64,000 bases of DNA from Proteobacteria bacterium SG_bin4 (GTDB lineage Bacteria; Pseudomonadota; Gammaproteobacteria; Burkholderiales; Nitrosomonadaceae), in the NCBI GenBank assembly GCA_002083395.1, contig LWDH01000049.1:62001-126000 (forward strand). Direction: 5' to 3'. The first letter of the stretch is position 1. Each line of letters opens with the position of its first letter. Below the pieces are notes generated by a model. It did not search any database. It was not told where the DNA came from and was given only the letters and a program-made list of their open reading frames with translations. Positions 8,521-18,082 of the stretch are shown piece by piece. The translations under genes and the position numbers were made by a program.

Positions 8521-9402
8521 TTAAATCAAAGAATCCGGATCAATACTTCGATCCTTAAGTGAATTCCATACAACCCGTGAAACAAAGGTTGTCCAATACC
8601 CATTGACGATCAAGCCATTTTGTTTCTGGAATGCGGAGAGCGCCGCATCACTGGTACGGCCCCAATCGCCATCAACGCCATCGCCATTGGGACCGAAGCG
8701 ACCTAAATCATAGCCAAGTTTCACCAATGCGCGTTGCCGTTGCGCTGAAGTCCAAAACGGCGACCAGATATCGGGAATTGCTGGATCATCGTAGATCCCT
8801 CGCAATACTCGGGCAAACGGAAACCCCGCAACATCGACTTTATACCCGGGACAAGCATCGTGATGGCCATGATGATCCTGCCAAGTAATCGCAGGCCAGC
8901 GCCCGATGATCTCACGCCCGACTTGAATCATCATTTCTATCTGTTCTTCTGTCCAAGGTTGTATCAACATCGCTTGCTTGCCGTTTGGAGAATGCGCCTT
9001 GATCCAATCCGGACCGGCTTTGACACCTTCGCGCGCATACCCGATATTCACCGTTTCAACTCCGATAGTAGCGCGCGCGCCTTTGGTATTCTCGTTGGAA
9101 GGTTGCCCATCCCATCGCAGCAATTGATTTTTACCTACATGCCATGATCGGTTTTCGAGCGAGACATACCGATCAATTCCTTCGGAAAAATTCCGGCCCA
9201 CTCCGTAATGTGCTGAAGCAATTCCCTTTTGCGTCGGGTGGCTGCCACCGATGGTATCCCGACAAACCTGCAGATTCCACGAGGCCGTCCAATGCCAGGT
9301 TACCCCCATTGGCCGATGCTGTGTCGCACTGGTCCAGCCTTTACTGACCGCATTGCCCGCAGCCAATGGGATCATGAATTTATCGTTGATCTGCACATGC
9401 AT
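8521..9402 (-). CDS. N-acetylmuramoyl-L-alanine amidase with peptidoglycan-binding domain
   Basis: A 293-residue peptidoglycan hydrolase. The N-terminal Amidase_2 domain has its zinc ligands in VTWHWTAS (H37) and in the HHDACPGYKVD segment, with SAHYGVGR between them. The C-terminal ~70 residues form a PGBD-type peptidoglycan-binding domain (DGVDGDWGRTSDAALSAFQ). It should cleave the amide bond between MurNAc and the stem peptide. There is no signal peptide, as in phage endolysins, so export would need a holin or another system. GGAG lies upstream of the ATG. A 36-residue membrane ORF ends 30 bases before it. Confidence 0.88.
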   Translation of the reverse strand: MHVQINDKFMIPLAAGNAVSKGWTSATQHRPMGVTWHWTASWNLQVCRDTIGGSHPTQKGIASAHYGVGRNFSEGIDRYVSLENRSWHVGKNQLLRWDGQPSNENTKGARATIGVETVNIGYAREGVKAGPDWIKAHSPNGKQAMLIQPWTEEQIEMMIQVGREIIGRWPAITWQDHHGHHDACPGYKVDVAGFPFARVLRGIYDDPAIPDIWSPFWTSAQRQRALVKLGYDLGRFGPNGDGVDGDWGRTSDAALSAFQKQNGLIVNGYWTTFVSRVVWNSLKDRSIDPDSLI

Positions 9403-9432
9403 TGTAAATATCTCCTCTGGAGTATTTTCAGA

Positions 9433-9543
9433 CTATATCGCTTTTTTGAAAAATTCGACCAGAAATTGATACAGCCATGATCCACCATAGGCAATGGCGA
9501 CAATCATTATTATTGCTGCTGTGCCATACAAAATTTTGTCCAT
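9433..9543 (-). CDS. Tiny single-span membrane protein (36 aa)
   Basis: A 36-codon frame with a strong ribosome site (GGAGAG, then TAGAAAAG, then ATG). It begins MDKILYGTAAIIMIVAIAYG, continues with a hydrophobic/aromatic run and ends FFKKAI. One membrane span followed by a basic tail is clear. Thirty bases later comes a leaderless peptidoglycan amidase. A holin-like or pinholin-like role is therefore possible, but this is inference; it could equally be an unrelated small membrane peptide. Confidence 0.55.
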   Translation of the reverse strand: MDKILYGTAAIIMIVAIAYGGSWLYQFLVEFFKKAI

Positions 9544-9862
9544 CTTTTCTACTCTCCTAGAATCTGGTTTGGTTTATTTGCCTTTACTCCACCAAGCTTC
9601 ATCACAGCTTGACGGGCAAATGCTGCAGGCGCAACACGGTTAGCTATTCAATCGTCCTCAACCACAATTTAGCAATACTGTCTAAATGAGGGATAGCCCA
9701 CTCCGACCGAATGGATAAAGCAAGTGATTTACCGAATCCAGTTGATTAAGGTATAAAGCGGGCTCGTCTTCAGTTCTTGCTTAACAATACAGAAAAGGCC
9801 AATACGATAGGCACAGAATATCTCAAACCGCTTCCCCATCCTTTATGGTGAAATAACCCAGC
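9544..9862. other. Intergenic stretch, nothing convincing
   Basis: About 320 bases between the tiny membrane ORF and the 3' end of the broken VCBS gene. On the minus strand an open frame ending at the TAG inside the ribosome site of the tiny ORF could encode 17 residues from an ATG near 9602, but it has no ribosome site. No terminator or promoter is obvious. Confidence 0.4.
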
Positions 9863-12047
9863 TTAAAACAACGCTTCAGTAACTCCGACAATAGTAACAG
9901 TAATGTCTTGGTGGATAGATCCGTCAACACTGGCTACAGTAAAACTGTCAGTCAATGTCTCCCCTGCATCCAATGCCTGAATGGCGCTTTGATTATTGTC
10001 GGCTGTGTAGTGCCATACACCCGCTGTGTCGATACTGAATCTGCCGTAACCGTGATTGCCCAATACATCAAACTGAGCCACAAAACTCGACTCATCAGTA
10101 TCCGGGTCACTGATGCTGAGTATTCCGCTGGTTACGAGATCTCCGCGGCTCTTGTTGAGTAACACCGATACCGCGTTGACATTGCTACCCAAATCGGCGG
10201 TAACAATATCGGGTTTGCCATCACCCGTTATATCTTCAACAGCAATTGCATAAGGATGGGAAGCACCCGCGCTATACACACTCGGTGCAGCAAAAGCACC
10301 TAGTCCGTCGCCGAGCAACACAGACACATCATTACTATTAAAATTCACCGTAACGATATCAAGATCAGCATCACCATCCACATCCACCACATCCATACCG
10401 TCAGGTATGGAGCCCTCCCACATCATACAAATTCGGCGCGCCAAAGATCCCTGGACCGCTGCTCAACAGAACCGATACGGCATTGCTATCCGTTACAACC
10501 GTCACGATATCGAGTCGATTGTCCCCATTAACATCGGTTACAGCAATTCCAAACGGACCGGATGCTCCCACATTGAGTTCACTCGCCAAGCTAAATGCAC
10601 CTACTCCGTCACCGTACAAGATCGAAACATTGTTGCTGCCATAATTCGCCGTAACAATATCGGGATTGCTGTCACCATTAATATCCGCTACAGCAATACT
10701 AGCTGGTTGATTAGATGTAGCTCCAAGACCGAATATATTCGGCGCACCCAAAAAACCCAAACCATCACCTAACAATACCGACACGGTATTACTACCGGTA
10801 TTAGCGGTAACAATGTCACGCTTACCGTCGCCATTCACATCCATTACTACAACACTATGGGGATTAGTGGCGCCCACTCCAAACACACCAGGCGAACCAA
10901 ATATGCCTAAACCATTCCCCAGCAACACCGATACCGCGCTGCTCGCTGCATCCGCGGTGATAATGTCAAGATTGCCGTCATCGTTCACGTCTTCCAGAAC
11001 CACACTTAAAGGCTGGACGGCGCCGACACCAATCACATTCGGCAAACCAAAAGCGCCTAAACCATTACCCAGCAGCACGGATACCGAATTAATACCTGCA
11101 TCCGAAGTAACAATATCGGGTTTGTGATCACCATTTACGTCGCCTATAGCAACGCTATTAGGATAAGAAGCTCCCACGGTATATAAGCTGGCGGCGCCGA
11201 AAGACATAACGATATTTGCCAGATCAGTATCTTCAGTCACACTGCCGGATGTCGCCCCGGAAATAACGGGTATATCGTTGGTACCGACAATACTTATGGT
11301 GATGGCTTGTTCGGCAGTGCCGTCAACAGACTTAACCGCCAAACTGTCGATCACAATCGACGCGCTCGTTAAAGCCTGGGTCACCACTTTACTGTTGTCC
11401 AACGTATAACCCCAAGTACCAGTCATAGCGTTGAAAGTGAAATTACCGTAAGTACCCGCCAGCGCCGCTGGCAATACCGGTTGAAAAACTGCTTCCCCGC
11501 CATCCACATCAGCTACACTTATGGTACCGTTAGCAGTATTCGTTGCATTATCTTCAATCAATGCGCCAGTAGCTGTTCCACTGATGGTGGCAGGATCATT
11601 GACACCGGAAATATTAATCGTTGCAGTGGCCCAGCTGATCGTACTGCCGAGTTTAATTGCGTAGGTAAAAGTGTCTGCCAATGATCCACCGGCAGCAAGG
11701 GCTTGTAACTGGGCTTTGAATGTGGTCGACACAGTGGTAATGTCGTAACCCACTTTTCCATCGTTTGTAATCCAGATAACACCGCCATTGGCACTCCGAT
11801 CTGTACTAGCCTCTCGAGTTCTGGCTTTGTCTTGGATTAACAAATCTGTTGCCGCATTGACGCCATTATCAATCGACCAGAGCACCAAATTTTTCCCGCC
11901 CGAGTCATTCTTCATCACATCCAGCGTCACAATACCGCTAGAATCTTCGGTCAATCCGGTATTATTAAATACATCATTGCGGGCAACTACTGGTGTTGGT
12001 TTTGCCGATGGTTTTTCATCGGACTTTCGAGGTATGGTATTGATCAT
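9863..12047 (-). pseudogene. VCBS / FG-GAP repeat surface protein, split by a frameshift
   Basis: One reading of ~728 residues is broken into two frames. The first (start ATG 12047, preceded by AAAGGAGAG) runs to a stop at 10401 and holds two or three VCBS/cadherin-like domains, then tandem FG-GAP repeats of ~55 residues with the Ca-binding-like core D-V-N-G-D-x-x-x-D-I-V-T. The second frame continues the repeats from about 10415 to 9863 and ends with another VCBS domain. Dropping one base from the run CCC at 10413-10415 restores VGGSIPDGMDVVDVDGD, which aligns exactly with the other repeats (VGAxxPxxxxxxDVNGD). Such proteins are large secreted adhesins, often type I exported. Whether the shift is real or a sequencing error cannot be told here. 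Confidence 0.8.
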
Positions 12048-12345
12048 GATTCTCTCCTTTGAGAGTGATTCTTCCGCTCTATAGCTAATTTCAAACCATG
12101 AAATCAATATAGAGACCTAACTTCCCCTTTACAATAATTATACTGATTCTGCATCGAATACAAAACAACCCAAACTATGGAAAATCCAAGCAACTCGATG
12201 CCACAGCCAATGATTCTCGCTTCAGAAAGGAGAACCGCATTAGCCGGAAAAATAGAAAATGTTTTTAGCCGACAGGCCTACCGTTGGTATTTTTCAGGAA
12301 TTGATCGCCAAGCAGTACTGACTGGATCAGTTTGCAAGCGCAAGG

Positions 12346-13248
12346 TTATGAATCTTCGACCGGACACCCTATCTCATTCAGTTTTCGCATCACGGTATTA
12401 TATAAACTGGCATTTTCCAATGCAGGTTCGGAAACCAACAACCGTGACATCTGCTCGCATTTGGCACGGGGTGCGTTGATGATCGCAAGCACCAGAAAAT
12501 GCGTCGGTGAATCGATCGCCGCCAAGCGATCGAAGAGATCTTGCGGCAGCGCTGAATTGGCAGCTAGCGCCGCGAGAACATAGGTTTTGTATAAACTGCG
12601 CCGGACTGGATCGGTTACGTGCACAGGACTCGATATCGCTGCCAGCAATTGTTCCATAATCGCATGTGAAATGTTGTGATTGCCAGCCAACCCTGCAACC
12701 CGCTCATAAGTGAGCGGCCCAGATGCAATCTTTTCCAGAACTGCAAGCGGTGTATTTGGGTTTGTACCGACCTGTTGCACCACTGCATCGCCGCTGGATT
12801 CCATCAGCATTCCGAGTATTGCATGCGGCGTTGACGGATGCTGCGCCAGCGCCATATCAACTTCACGCCGACCCCATGGAATCCAGCGTTGACTGATCTC
12901 TTCTAGCGCTTGCCCTGTGGACGTTGGGTTTGTCGCAACCGACAGTGCGCTTTGCTGCAGAAACAAACCTGCCCCCGCTAACAAGCATAAGGCCGAAAAC
13001 ACCAATGCAAACAACATATTACGGCTGTTCCATGCAATGTTTCCGGAACGTAAATCATACAAAGCAAAAGCACTATAAACCAAAGCCCAGCATACGCCTG
13101 CCCCTAAAAATCCGTACATGGGAATAAATATTAAGCCAATTGCGGCTGTAGAACTGTTGGAAGTAAACACCGCATGCACAATGAATGCCGCCATAATGAC
13201 GAAACCAGAGTAAGCACTTGCTTTCATGATAACTTTTCTATTCTGCAT
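12346..13248 (-). CDS. Membrane protein with LRV-like repeats, unknown function
   Basis: A 300-residue protein. The N-terminal ~105 residues have three hydrophobic spans (around GFVIMAAFIVHAVF, GLIFIPMYGFLGAGVCW and MLFALVFSALCLLAGAG). The rest is a soluble helical-repeat region with units like HPSTPHAILGML and NPNTPLAVLEKIAS, which resemble leucine-rich-repeat-variant (LRV) helical repeats. The start is supported by AAGGAG six bases before the ATG. The LRV resemblance is pattern-based; function is unknown. It is divergent from the hybrid kinase. Confidence 0.65.
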   Translation of the reverse strand: MQNRKVIMKASAYSGFVIMAAFIVHAVFTSNSSTAAIGLIFIPMYGFLGAGVCWALVYSAFALYDLRSGNIAWNSRNMLFALVFSALCLLAGAGLFLQQSALSVATNPTSTGQALEEISQRWIPWGRREVDMALAQHPSTPHAILGMLMESSGDAVVQQVGTNPNTPLAVLEKIASGPLTYERVAGLAGNHNISHAIMEQLLAAISSPVHVTDPVRRSLYKTYVLAALAANSALPQDLFDRLAAIDSPTHFLVLAIINAPRAKCEQMSRLLVSEPALENASLYNTVMRKLNEIGCPVEDS

Positions 13249-13560
13249 TCCACTCCTTTTCCAGCATTGCTGTATCGCTGATACAAAAATTTAAATGCAC
13301 TAGTTTTCACATAACCGGCTCAACATATCGGCATATACCTATCCAAAAATAATACAGCCGTCATTCACACTTAGCGCGTTTCATCAAACATTGGAAAAGA
13401 TACTATAATCGTACTTTATCGAGTGTCAGCTTTTGCACGTCCGGATCAATGAAAAACATCTACGATTAATGCGGTAGTATTGATTGTTTTATCGGCCTAT
13501 TGATTATTACGCCAATAGTTACTATAGAGAGCCTATCAAACGTATCAAAACAATGCGCGC
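13249..13560. other. Divergent intergenic region
   Basis: 312 bases between the LRV-like membrane protein (minus) and the hybrid kinase (plus), so it should hold both promoters. A TATAAT at 13404-13409 is the best -10 candidate on the plus strand, but no good -35 lies 17 bases upstream. No hairpin or small gene is seen. Confidence 0.35.
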
Positions 13561-15591
13561 ATGAAAATCTTCACTCACCCCACGTGGATCGCCGTAACAG
13601 TCGCTGTTTTTCTATTGTTGATAGTGATTGCGCTTGGCAGAATGGAACATGCGCGATTTCAGAAAGGTTTACATGCCGAAGTCATCGATCAGTTGAGTCA
13701 GGTACGATCACGCCTGGAATCCGAGGTGAACGCCAATCTTTACTTAACCAGAGGATTGGTCAGCCTGGTAAAAGCATATCCACATTTTACCGAAGCAGAA
13801 TTCAGGATTGTCGGCGAAGAGCTGCTGCACGGAAAAACCAGTGTCCGCAACATCGGCTTAGCGCCCGATAATGTGTTAAACCATATTTTCCCGATCGAAG
13901 GCAATGAAATGGCAATCGGCCTAGTTTATCGCGACAATCCCGATCAATGGCCGCCGGTAGAACGCGCGATGCTTTCTCGAAAAACCGTTATTTCAGGCCC
14001 GTTAAAGCTGGTCGAAGGTAATCTTGCCTTTATCAGCATAACACCGATCTGGATTCATACACCGGACAATCAAGATGAAAGTTACTGGGGTTTAGCCAGT
14101 CTTGTCATTAATGCCGATACGCTTTTCGCCAACGCGGGAATTTCCGATGAACAGAAAAATAATATCGAACTTGCAATACGTGGAGCAGACGGTTCGGGTC
14201 CTAAAGGCGCTGTGTTTTTGGGTGATTCTTCGTTATTTGAACAGCAGCCGATCACGATGGAAGTCGTTCTACCCAATGGCACTTGGCAACTTGGTGCCAT
14301 CCCGAAAGGCGGTTGGATGCAAGCATCGAAGCTTTCTTATGGATTATGGATCGGCGGTATTGCTTTTTCGATGATAATTGGCTTTGCGGTTTGGGGCTGG
14401 CTTAATGCTCAAAACCGTCAAAAACGAATATTGATGGAAGCCAAGCAAACCGCAGAAAAAGCCAATCGCGCCAAATCAGAATTCCTATCCCGCATGAGCC
14501 ATGAATTACGCACACCGCTAAATGCCATCCTCGGTTTCGGGCAATTGCTGGATTTAGGCATGAATGCATCGCACGGCACTGAGAAACAGTATGTGAAACA
14601 TATCATGAACAGCGGTCAGCATCTATTAGCGCTGATCAACGAAGTTCTGGATCTAGCAAGAATTGACGCCGGCAAATTTGAATTGAAACTGGAACGGGTT
14701 TCCGTACCCGAGGTACTCGACGAATGTCTGGTGCTCTCACAGCCATTGGCAAGTGCGCACGGTATTGCCGTATCGATTGATCCCTCCAGTGATTCCAGGC
14801 TGCTCGTGTGGACCGATCATAAGTGCCTGAAACAAATTGTTTTAAATCTGATCTCTAACGCCATCAAATATAACCGGAAAGACGGGTGTGTTACCGTGAG
14901 TTACCGGAAAACGGCTGATGAAACAATCCGGTTCTCGATCATCGATACTGGCATCGGTATTCCGCAGGAAAAATGGGAGCAGCTTTTTCAGCCTTTTAAT
15001 CGCATTGGTGCGGAAAACAGCCAGATCGAAGGCACCGGAATCGGCCTGACCATTACAAAGAGCCTGGTTGAGTCTATGAATGGCAGAATCGGATTTGAAA
15101 GCGCCGCTGGGGTCGGTTCCGAGTTTTGGTTCGAGCTACCCCAAGTAACCGATAATATTGACCAATCTAAGGTTTCCGAAGAAAAGCCAGCAGCCGGTAT
15201 TACTGACATGGCGGCTGTGAATGCAAAGATTCTCTATATCGAAGACAATCTTTTCAATCAAGAACTGATAAAAGAATTCATGTCGTTGCTGTTTCCGGGC
15301 ATACAACTGTTTGTGGAAGCGACGGCCGAGCTTGGCTTGGAGACTGCCGAGAAAGAACTGCCGCAACTTATTCTGATGGACATTAATTTACCGGGAATGA
15401 GCGGTATCGACGCGTTACGCATCATCCGCAAACACCACGCGTTGGCAAAAATACCTGTTATCGCGTTAAGTGCGGCATCAATGGTTGAAGATATCGAGAA
15501 AGGCATAAACGCTGGATTTGACTCGTACATTACCAAACCCTTCGATATTCAGGATTTCAAGCAAGCAATCGAGAAGACCCTCGGCCATTGA
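13561..15591 (+). CDS. CHASE-domain hybrid sensor histidine kinase / response regulator
   Basis: A 676-residue inner-membrane sensor. Order: membrane span (residues ~10-27), periplasmic CHASE-type domain (~40-245, with NIGLAPDNVLNHIFPIEGN), second span (~260-280), HisKA with FLSRMSHELRTPLNAILGF (phospho-His in SHELR), HATPase with LNLISNAIKYN, DTGIGIP and GTGIGLTI boxes, then a C-terminal receiver with EDN, the phospho-acceptor in LILMDINLPGMSG and the Lys of ITKPFD. It therefore autophosphorylates and passes phosphate to its own receiver; no Hpt domain or output regulator is adjacent. CHASE domains bind small periplasmic ligands. The ATG has no clear ribosome site. Confidence 0.88.
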   Translation: MKIFTHPTWIAVTVAVFLLLIVIALGRMEHARFQKGLHAEVIDQLSQVRSRLESEVNANLYLTRGLVSLVKAYPHFTEAEFRIVGEELLHGKTSVRNIGLAPDNVLNHIFPIEGNEMAIGLVYRDNPDQWPPVERAMLSRKTVISGPLKLVEGNLAFISITPIWIHTPDNQDESYWGLASLVINADTLFANAGISDEQKNNIELAIRGADGSGPKGAVFLGDSSLFEQQPITMEVVLPNGTWQLGAIPKGGWMQASKLSYGLWIGGIAFSMIIGFAVWGWLNAQNRQKRILMEAKQTAEKANRAKSEFLSRMSHELRTPLNAILGFGQLLDLGMNASHGTEKQYVKHIMNSGQHLLALINEVLDLARIDAGKFELKLERVSVPEVLDECLVLSQPLASAHGIAVSIDPSSDSRLLVWTDHKCLKQIVLNLISNAIKYNRKDGCVTVSYRKTADETIRFSIIDTGIGIPQEKWEQLFQPFNRIGAENSQIEGTGIGLTITKSLVESMNGRIGFESAAGVGSEFWFELPQVTDNIDQSKVSEEKPAAGITDMAAVNAKILYIEDNLFNQELIKEFMSLLFPGIQLFVEATAELGLETAEKELPQLILMDINLPGMSGIDALRIIRKHHALAKIPVIALSAASMVEDIEKGINAGFDSYITKPFDIQDFKQAIEKTLGH

Positions 15592-15666
15592 GCTTGCTGT
15601 AGCACCTCACCGGGATAATAACTGAGTAAAACAACGCCTAAGACAACACGAGTTACAGCACATTCT

Positions 15667-16467
15667 TTGATACTGACCAGCGCTCAAATAAAGCAAGCCC
15701 GCAAAACACCGCTTCACCGGTCATTCCTGCTATTCGGCTTTTTTTTGATGCAATTCTCAACCAAGGCTTTCAGCTTCGATTGGAGCATCACCGAACTGCA
15801 TTATCAATACGGAAGACTGAAACAGCCGTTTTTGCAACAACAGGAGGCCGATACATCGGTGGTTACTTTCCAGCATATCAACGGTTGGCGCTATGGCAAC
15901 AACTTTTTGTTCTTTGACACCCTGATGCCGCATCAAGGAAAAATGGATTATTACGGCGAATATTACGGCAGTCTCAGTTTGAGTAAGCTCTCCGGCATTG
16001 ATCTTGCGATCGGCCCGATCAAGGATTTTGGGCTGCTCATGGGCGTCAACTGGGCGCCCACACCCGGCGTGCTGAAGTATTTGCCAGGTCTGCGCGTTTC
16101 CTGGGATTTTCCTAGTTTTACATTTCTAAACGCAGATATCACCGCATACATCGATTACAGCGATCGCGCAGTCAAGGAAAACAACAGCTTCATGATCGAC
16201 ATCAATGGCCAGTACCCTTTCAAACTGTTCAAAGCCAACTTCAGTATCGAAGGCCATGCGGAATATATCGGCGAACGCCGCAACCAATTCGGACAAGTTC
16301 ATGCGTGGTTTTTCAGTCAAATCCAGGTTCGCTACGACATCGGCGAATTGCTGCTGAAACAATCAAAGAAAGTCTTTATCGGTACCGAATGGCAATATTG
16401 GAGCCATAAACTGGGATCCAACGTTGAAGAAAATGTCGCACAAGCGTTGCTAGTATGGCGGATGTAG
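15667..16467 (+). CDS. Tsx/OmpK-like outer membrane channel protein
   Basis: A 266-residue outer-membrane beta-barrel candidate with alternating aromatic strands (ELHYQYG, NNFLFFDTL, YYGEYYGSLSL) and a terminal aromatic/hydrophobic strand ending LLVWRM. This matches nucleoside-specific channel-forming Tsx/OmpK relatives. The N-terminus has a basic stretch and a hydrophobic core (SFLLFGFFLMQFSTKAFS) consistent with a signal peptide. The only suitable starts are non-ATG: TTG at 15667, or CTG at 15622; the internal ATG would cut off the signal peptide. The substrate is not known. Confidence 0.68.
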   Translation: MILTSAQIKQARKTPLHRSFLLFGFFLMQFSTKAFSFDWSITELHYQYGRLKQPFLQQQEADTSVVTFQHINGWRYGNNFLFFDTLMPHQGKMDYYGEYYGSLSLSKLSGIDLAIGPIKDFGLLMGVNWAPTPGVLKYLPGLRVSWDFPSFTFLNADITAYIDYSDRAVKENNSFMIDINGQYPFKLFKANFSIEGHAEYIGERRNQFGQVHAWFFSQIQVRYDIGELLLKQSKKVFIGTEWQYWSHKLGSNVEENVAQALLVWRM

Positions 16468-16595
16468 TGCTTCTCGATAAAACCCGGATGACACGGGATT
16501 AGCCCCGGCTAAGTAACTTACATGAGAGGCTACTAAGGCTTCCGTATAAAAATAACCTTACACAATATAATCCGTTGACTTCACCCGCGAGCTGT

Positions 16596-18077
16596 TCAAC
16601 TTAACTGATTCAATTCTCCGTTCACACCTTTTCTCAACTGATGAATTACTGTGCCATTGGTATGTTGCAATATCACTTGCAACGGCATTTTTCCCAGCGC
16701 ATGCGTGGCACAGGATAAGCAAGGATCGTAGGCGCGCACGGCGACTTCGAGGTGGTTCAGCAATGCTTCGGTGATTTCATGACCGTCCAGATATTGGTTC
16801 GCAACAGCGCGCACCGATTCGTTCATCGCCTGGTTGTTGCTGGTGGTCGATACGATCAAATTGGCTTTTGTGACCAGACCGTCGTCGTTAACTTGGTAGT
16901 GATGAAACAATGTGCCGCGCGGGGCTTCGATGACGCCGATGCCTTGCGGGCGGTGTTTGCCTTTGTCCGCCAGGAGGTCTGTGCCGGTGATGTCAGTGTC
17001 GGTTAGCAACAGATGAATCGATTCGGTGCAATGCAGCAATTCGATCATGCGCGCCCAATGATAGGCCAATGTATCATGCACCGGACCACCGCTACCAGTA
17101 GCTTTAAAGCGTTGACGTGCGGTTTCTGCTAGTGGCGTGGTAATAACATCGCAATTGTTGATGCGCGCCAGCGGGCCGACTCGGTACCAGCCGCGTTCGG
17201 TACCCAAACTGGATAAATAAGGGAACTTCAAATAACTCCACGAACGTACTTCTTCGCTGAGGAGTTGCTGGTAATCGCAATAATCGAATTGGTCGAACAG
17301 CACATTGCCGTCGGCTGCGCCGGCGCGCAATCCGCCGTGATAGAACTCCAATTCCCCATTGCTGCCGGTCAAGCTCAGATAGTGACTGGGAAAGGTACCG
17401 AAATCACGATGTTCCGGATGCGCCGTGTGAATTTGTTCGTTCAACATCACAGCATCCTGGCTCCATTCCAGGATATCGTCAAAATTTTCGATCAGGGCGT
17501 CGCGCTCATTGGAGGTAAGCGGTTTGTTCATACCGCCGGGTACGGTGCCAGTGCCGTGCACGCGCTTGCCGGTAATCGCTTCGATAATTTGCTGACCGTA
17601 CTTGCGTAATTTCACGCCCTTCAGCGCGATTTCCGGGTATTGTTCCAATGCACCGGCAATATTGCGTTGCCGCGGATCGCTGCCGAATCCGAACAGAAAA
17701 TCCGGCGACGACAGATGAAAAAAATGCAATGCATGCGATTGCAATATCTGGCCAAAATGCAGCAAGCGGCGGAGCTTCGTTGCAGTTGGCGTCAGTTGTT
17801 CGACACCTGCGATCTGATCAACTGCTTTCGCTGCTGCCAGCTGGTGACTGACCGGACAAATGCCGCACAGCCGCTGCACGAAAAACGGTACTTCCCAGTA
17901 TGGCCGGCCTTGGATGAATTTCTCGAAACCGCGGAACTCGACGATATGAAACCGCGCTTCGACGATGTGACGGTTGTCATCAATCAACAACGTGATCTTG
18001 CCGTGCCCTTCGACGCGCGTCACCGGATCGATGGCGATACGGCGAGTTCCTGATGATGCGGTTTTGTCTGATTCCAT
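16596..18077 (-). CDS. hoxH: Bidirectional [NiFe] hydrogenase large subunit HoxH
   Basis: A 493-residue catalytic subunit. The four nickel-binding cysteines are in the L1 motif RLCGICPVSH (C71, C74) and the L2 motif DPCLSCATH (C453, C456); RVEGH near residue 23 is the conserved N-terminal element. The sequence style is group 3d (NAD-linked, HoxH). A 34-residue tail follows H459 and would be removed by a maturation protease, which is not in the window. It lies 5 bases after hoxY. No hoxE, hoxF, hoxU or hyp gene is nearby, which is unusual for a cytoplasmic NAD-reducing enzyme. Confidence 0.9.
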   Translation of the reverse strand: MESDKTASSGTRRIAIDPVTRVEGHGKITLLIDDNRHIVEARFHIVEFRGFEKFIQGRPYWEVPFFVQRLCGICPVSHQLAAAKAVDQIAGVEQLTPTATKLRRLLHFGQILQSHALHFFHLSSPDFLFGFGSDPRQRNIAGALEQYPEIALKGVKLRKYGQQIIEAITGKRVHGTGTVPGGMNKPLTSNERDALIENFDDILEWSQDAVMLNEQIHTAHPEHRDFGTFPSHYLSLTGSNGELEFYHGGLRAGAADGNVLFDQFDYCDYQQLLSEEVRSWSYLKFPYLSSLGTERGWYRVGPLARINNCDVITTPLAETARQRFKATGSGGPVHDTLAYHWARMIELLHCTESIHLLLTDTDITGTDLLADKGKHRPQGIGVIEAPRGTLFHHYQVNDDGLVTKANLIVSTTSNNQAMNESVRAVANQYLDGHEITEALLNHLEVAVRAYDPCLSCATHALGKMPLQVILQHTNGTVIHQLRKGVNGELNQLS

Positions 18078-18082
18078 GACTA

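Noticed and set aside
9863..10444. The downstream half of the VCBS gene as an independent 193-residue gene
   Set aside because: It begins in mid-repeat at a non-ATG codon without a ribosome site, and it joins the upstream frame exactly when one base is removed.
12177..12479. A 100-residue plus-strand frame between the VCBS gene and the LRV-like gene
   Set aside because: Its second half is antisense to the LRV-like coding region; no family or ribosome site is seen.
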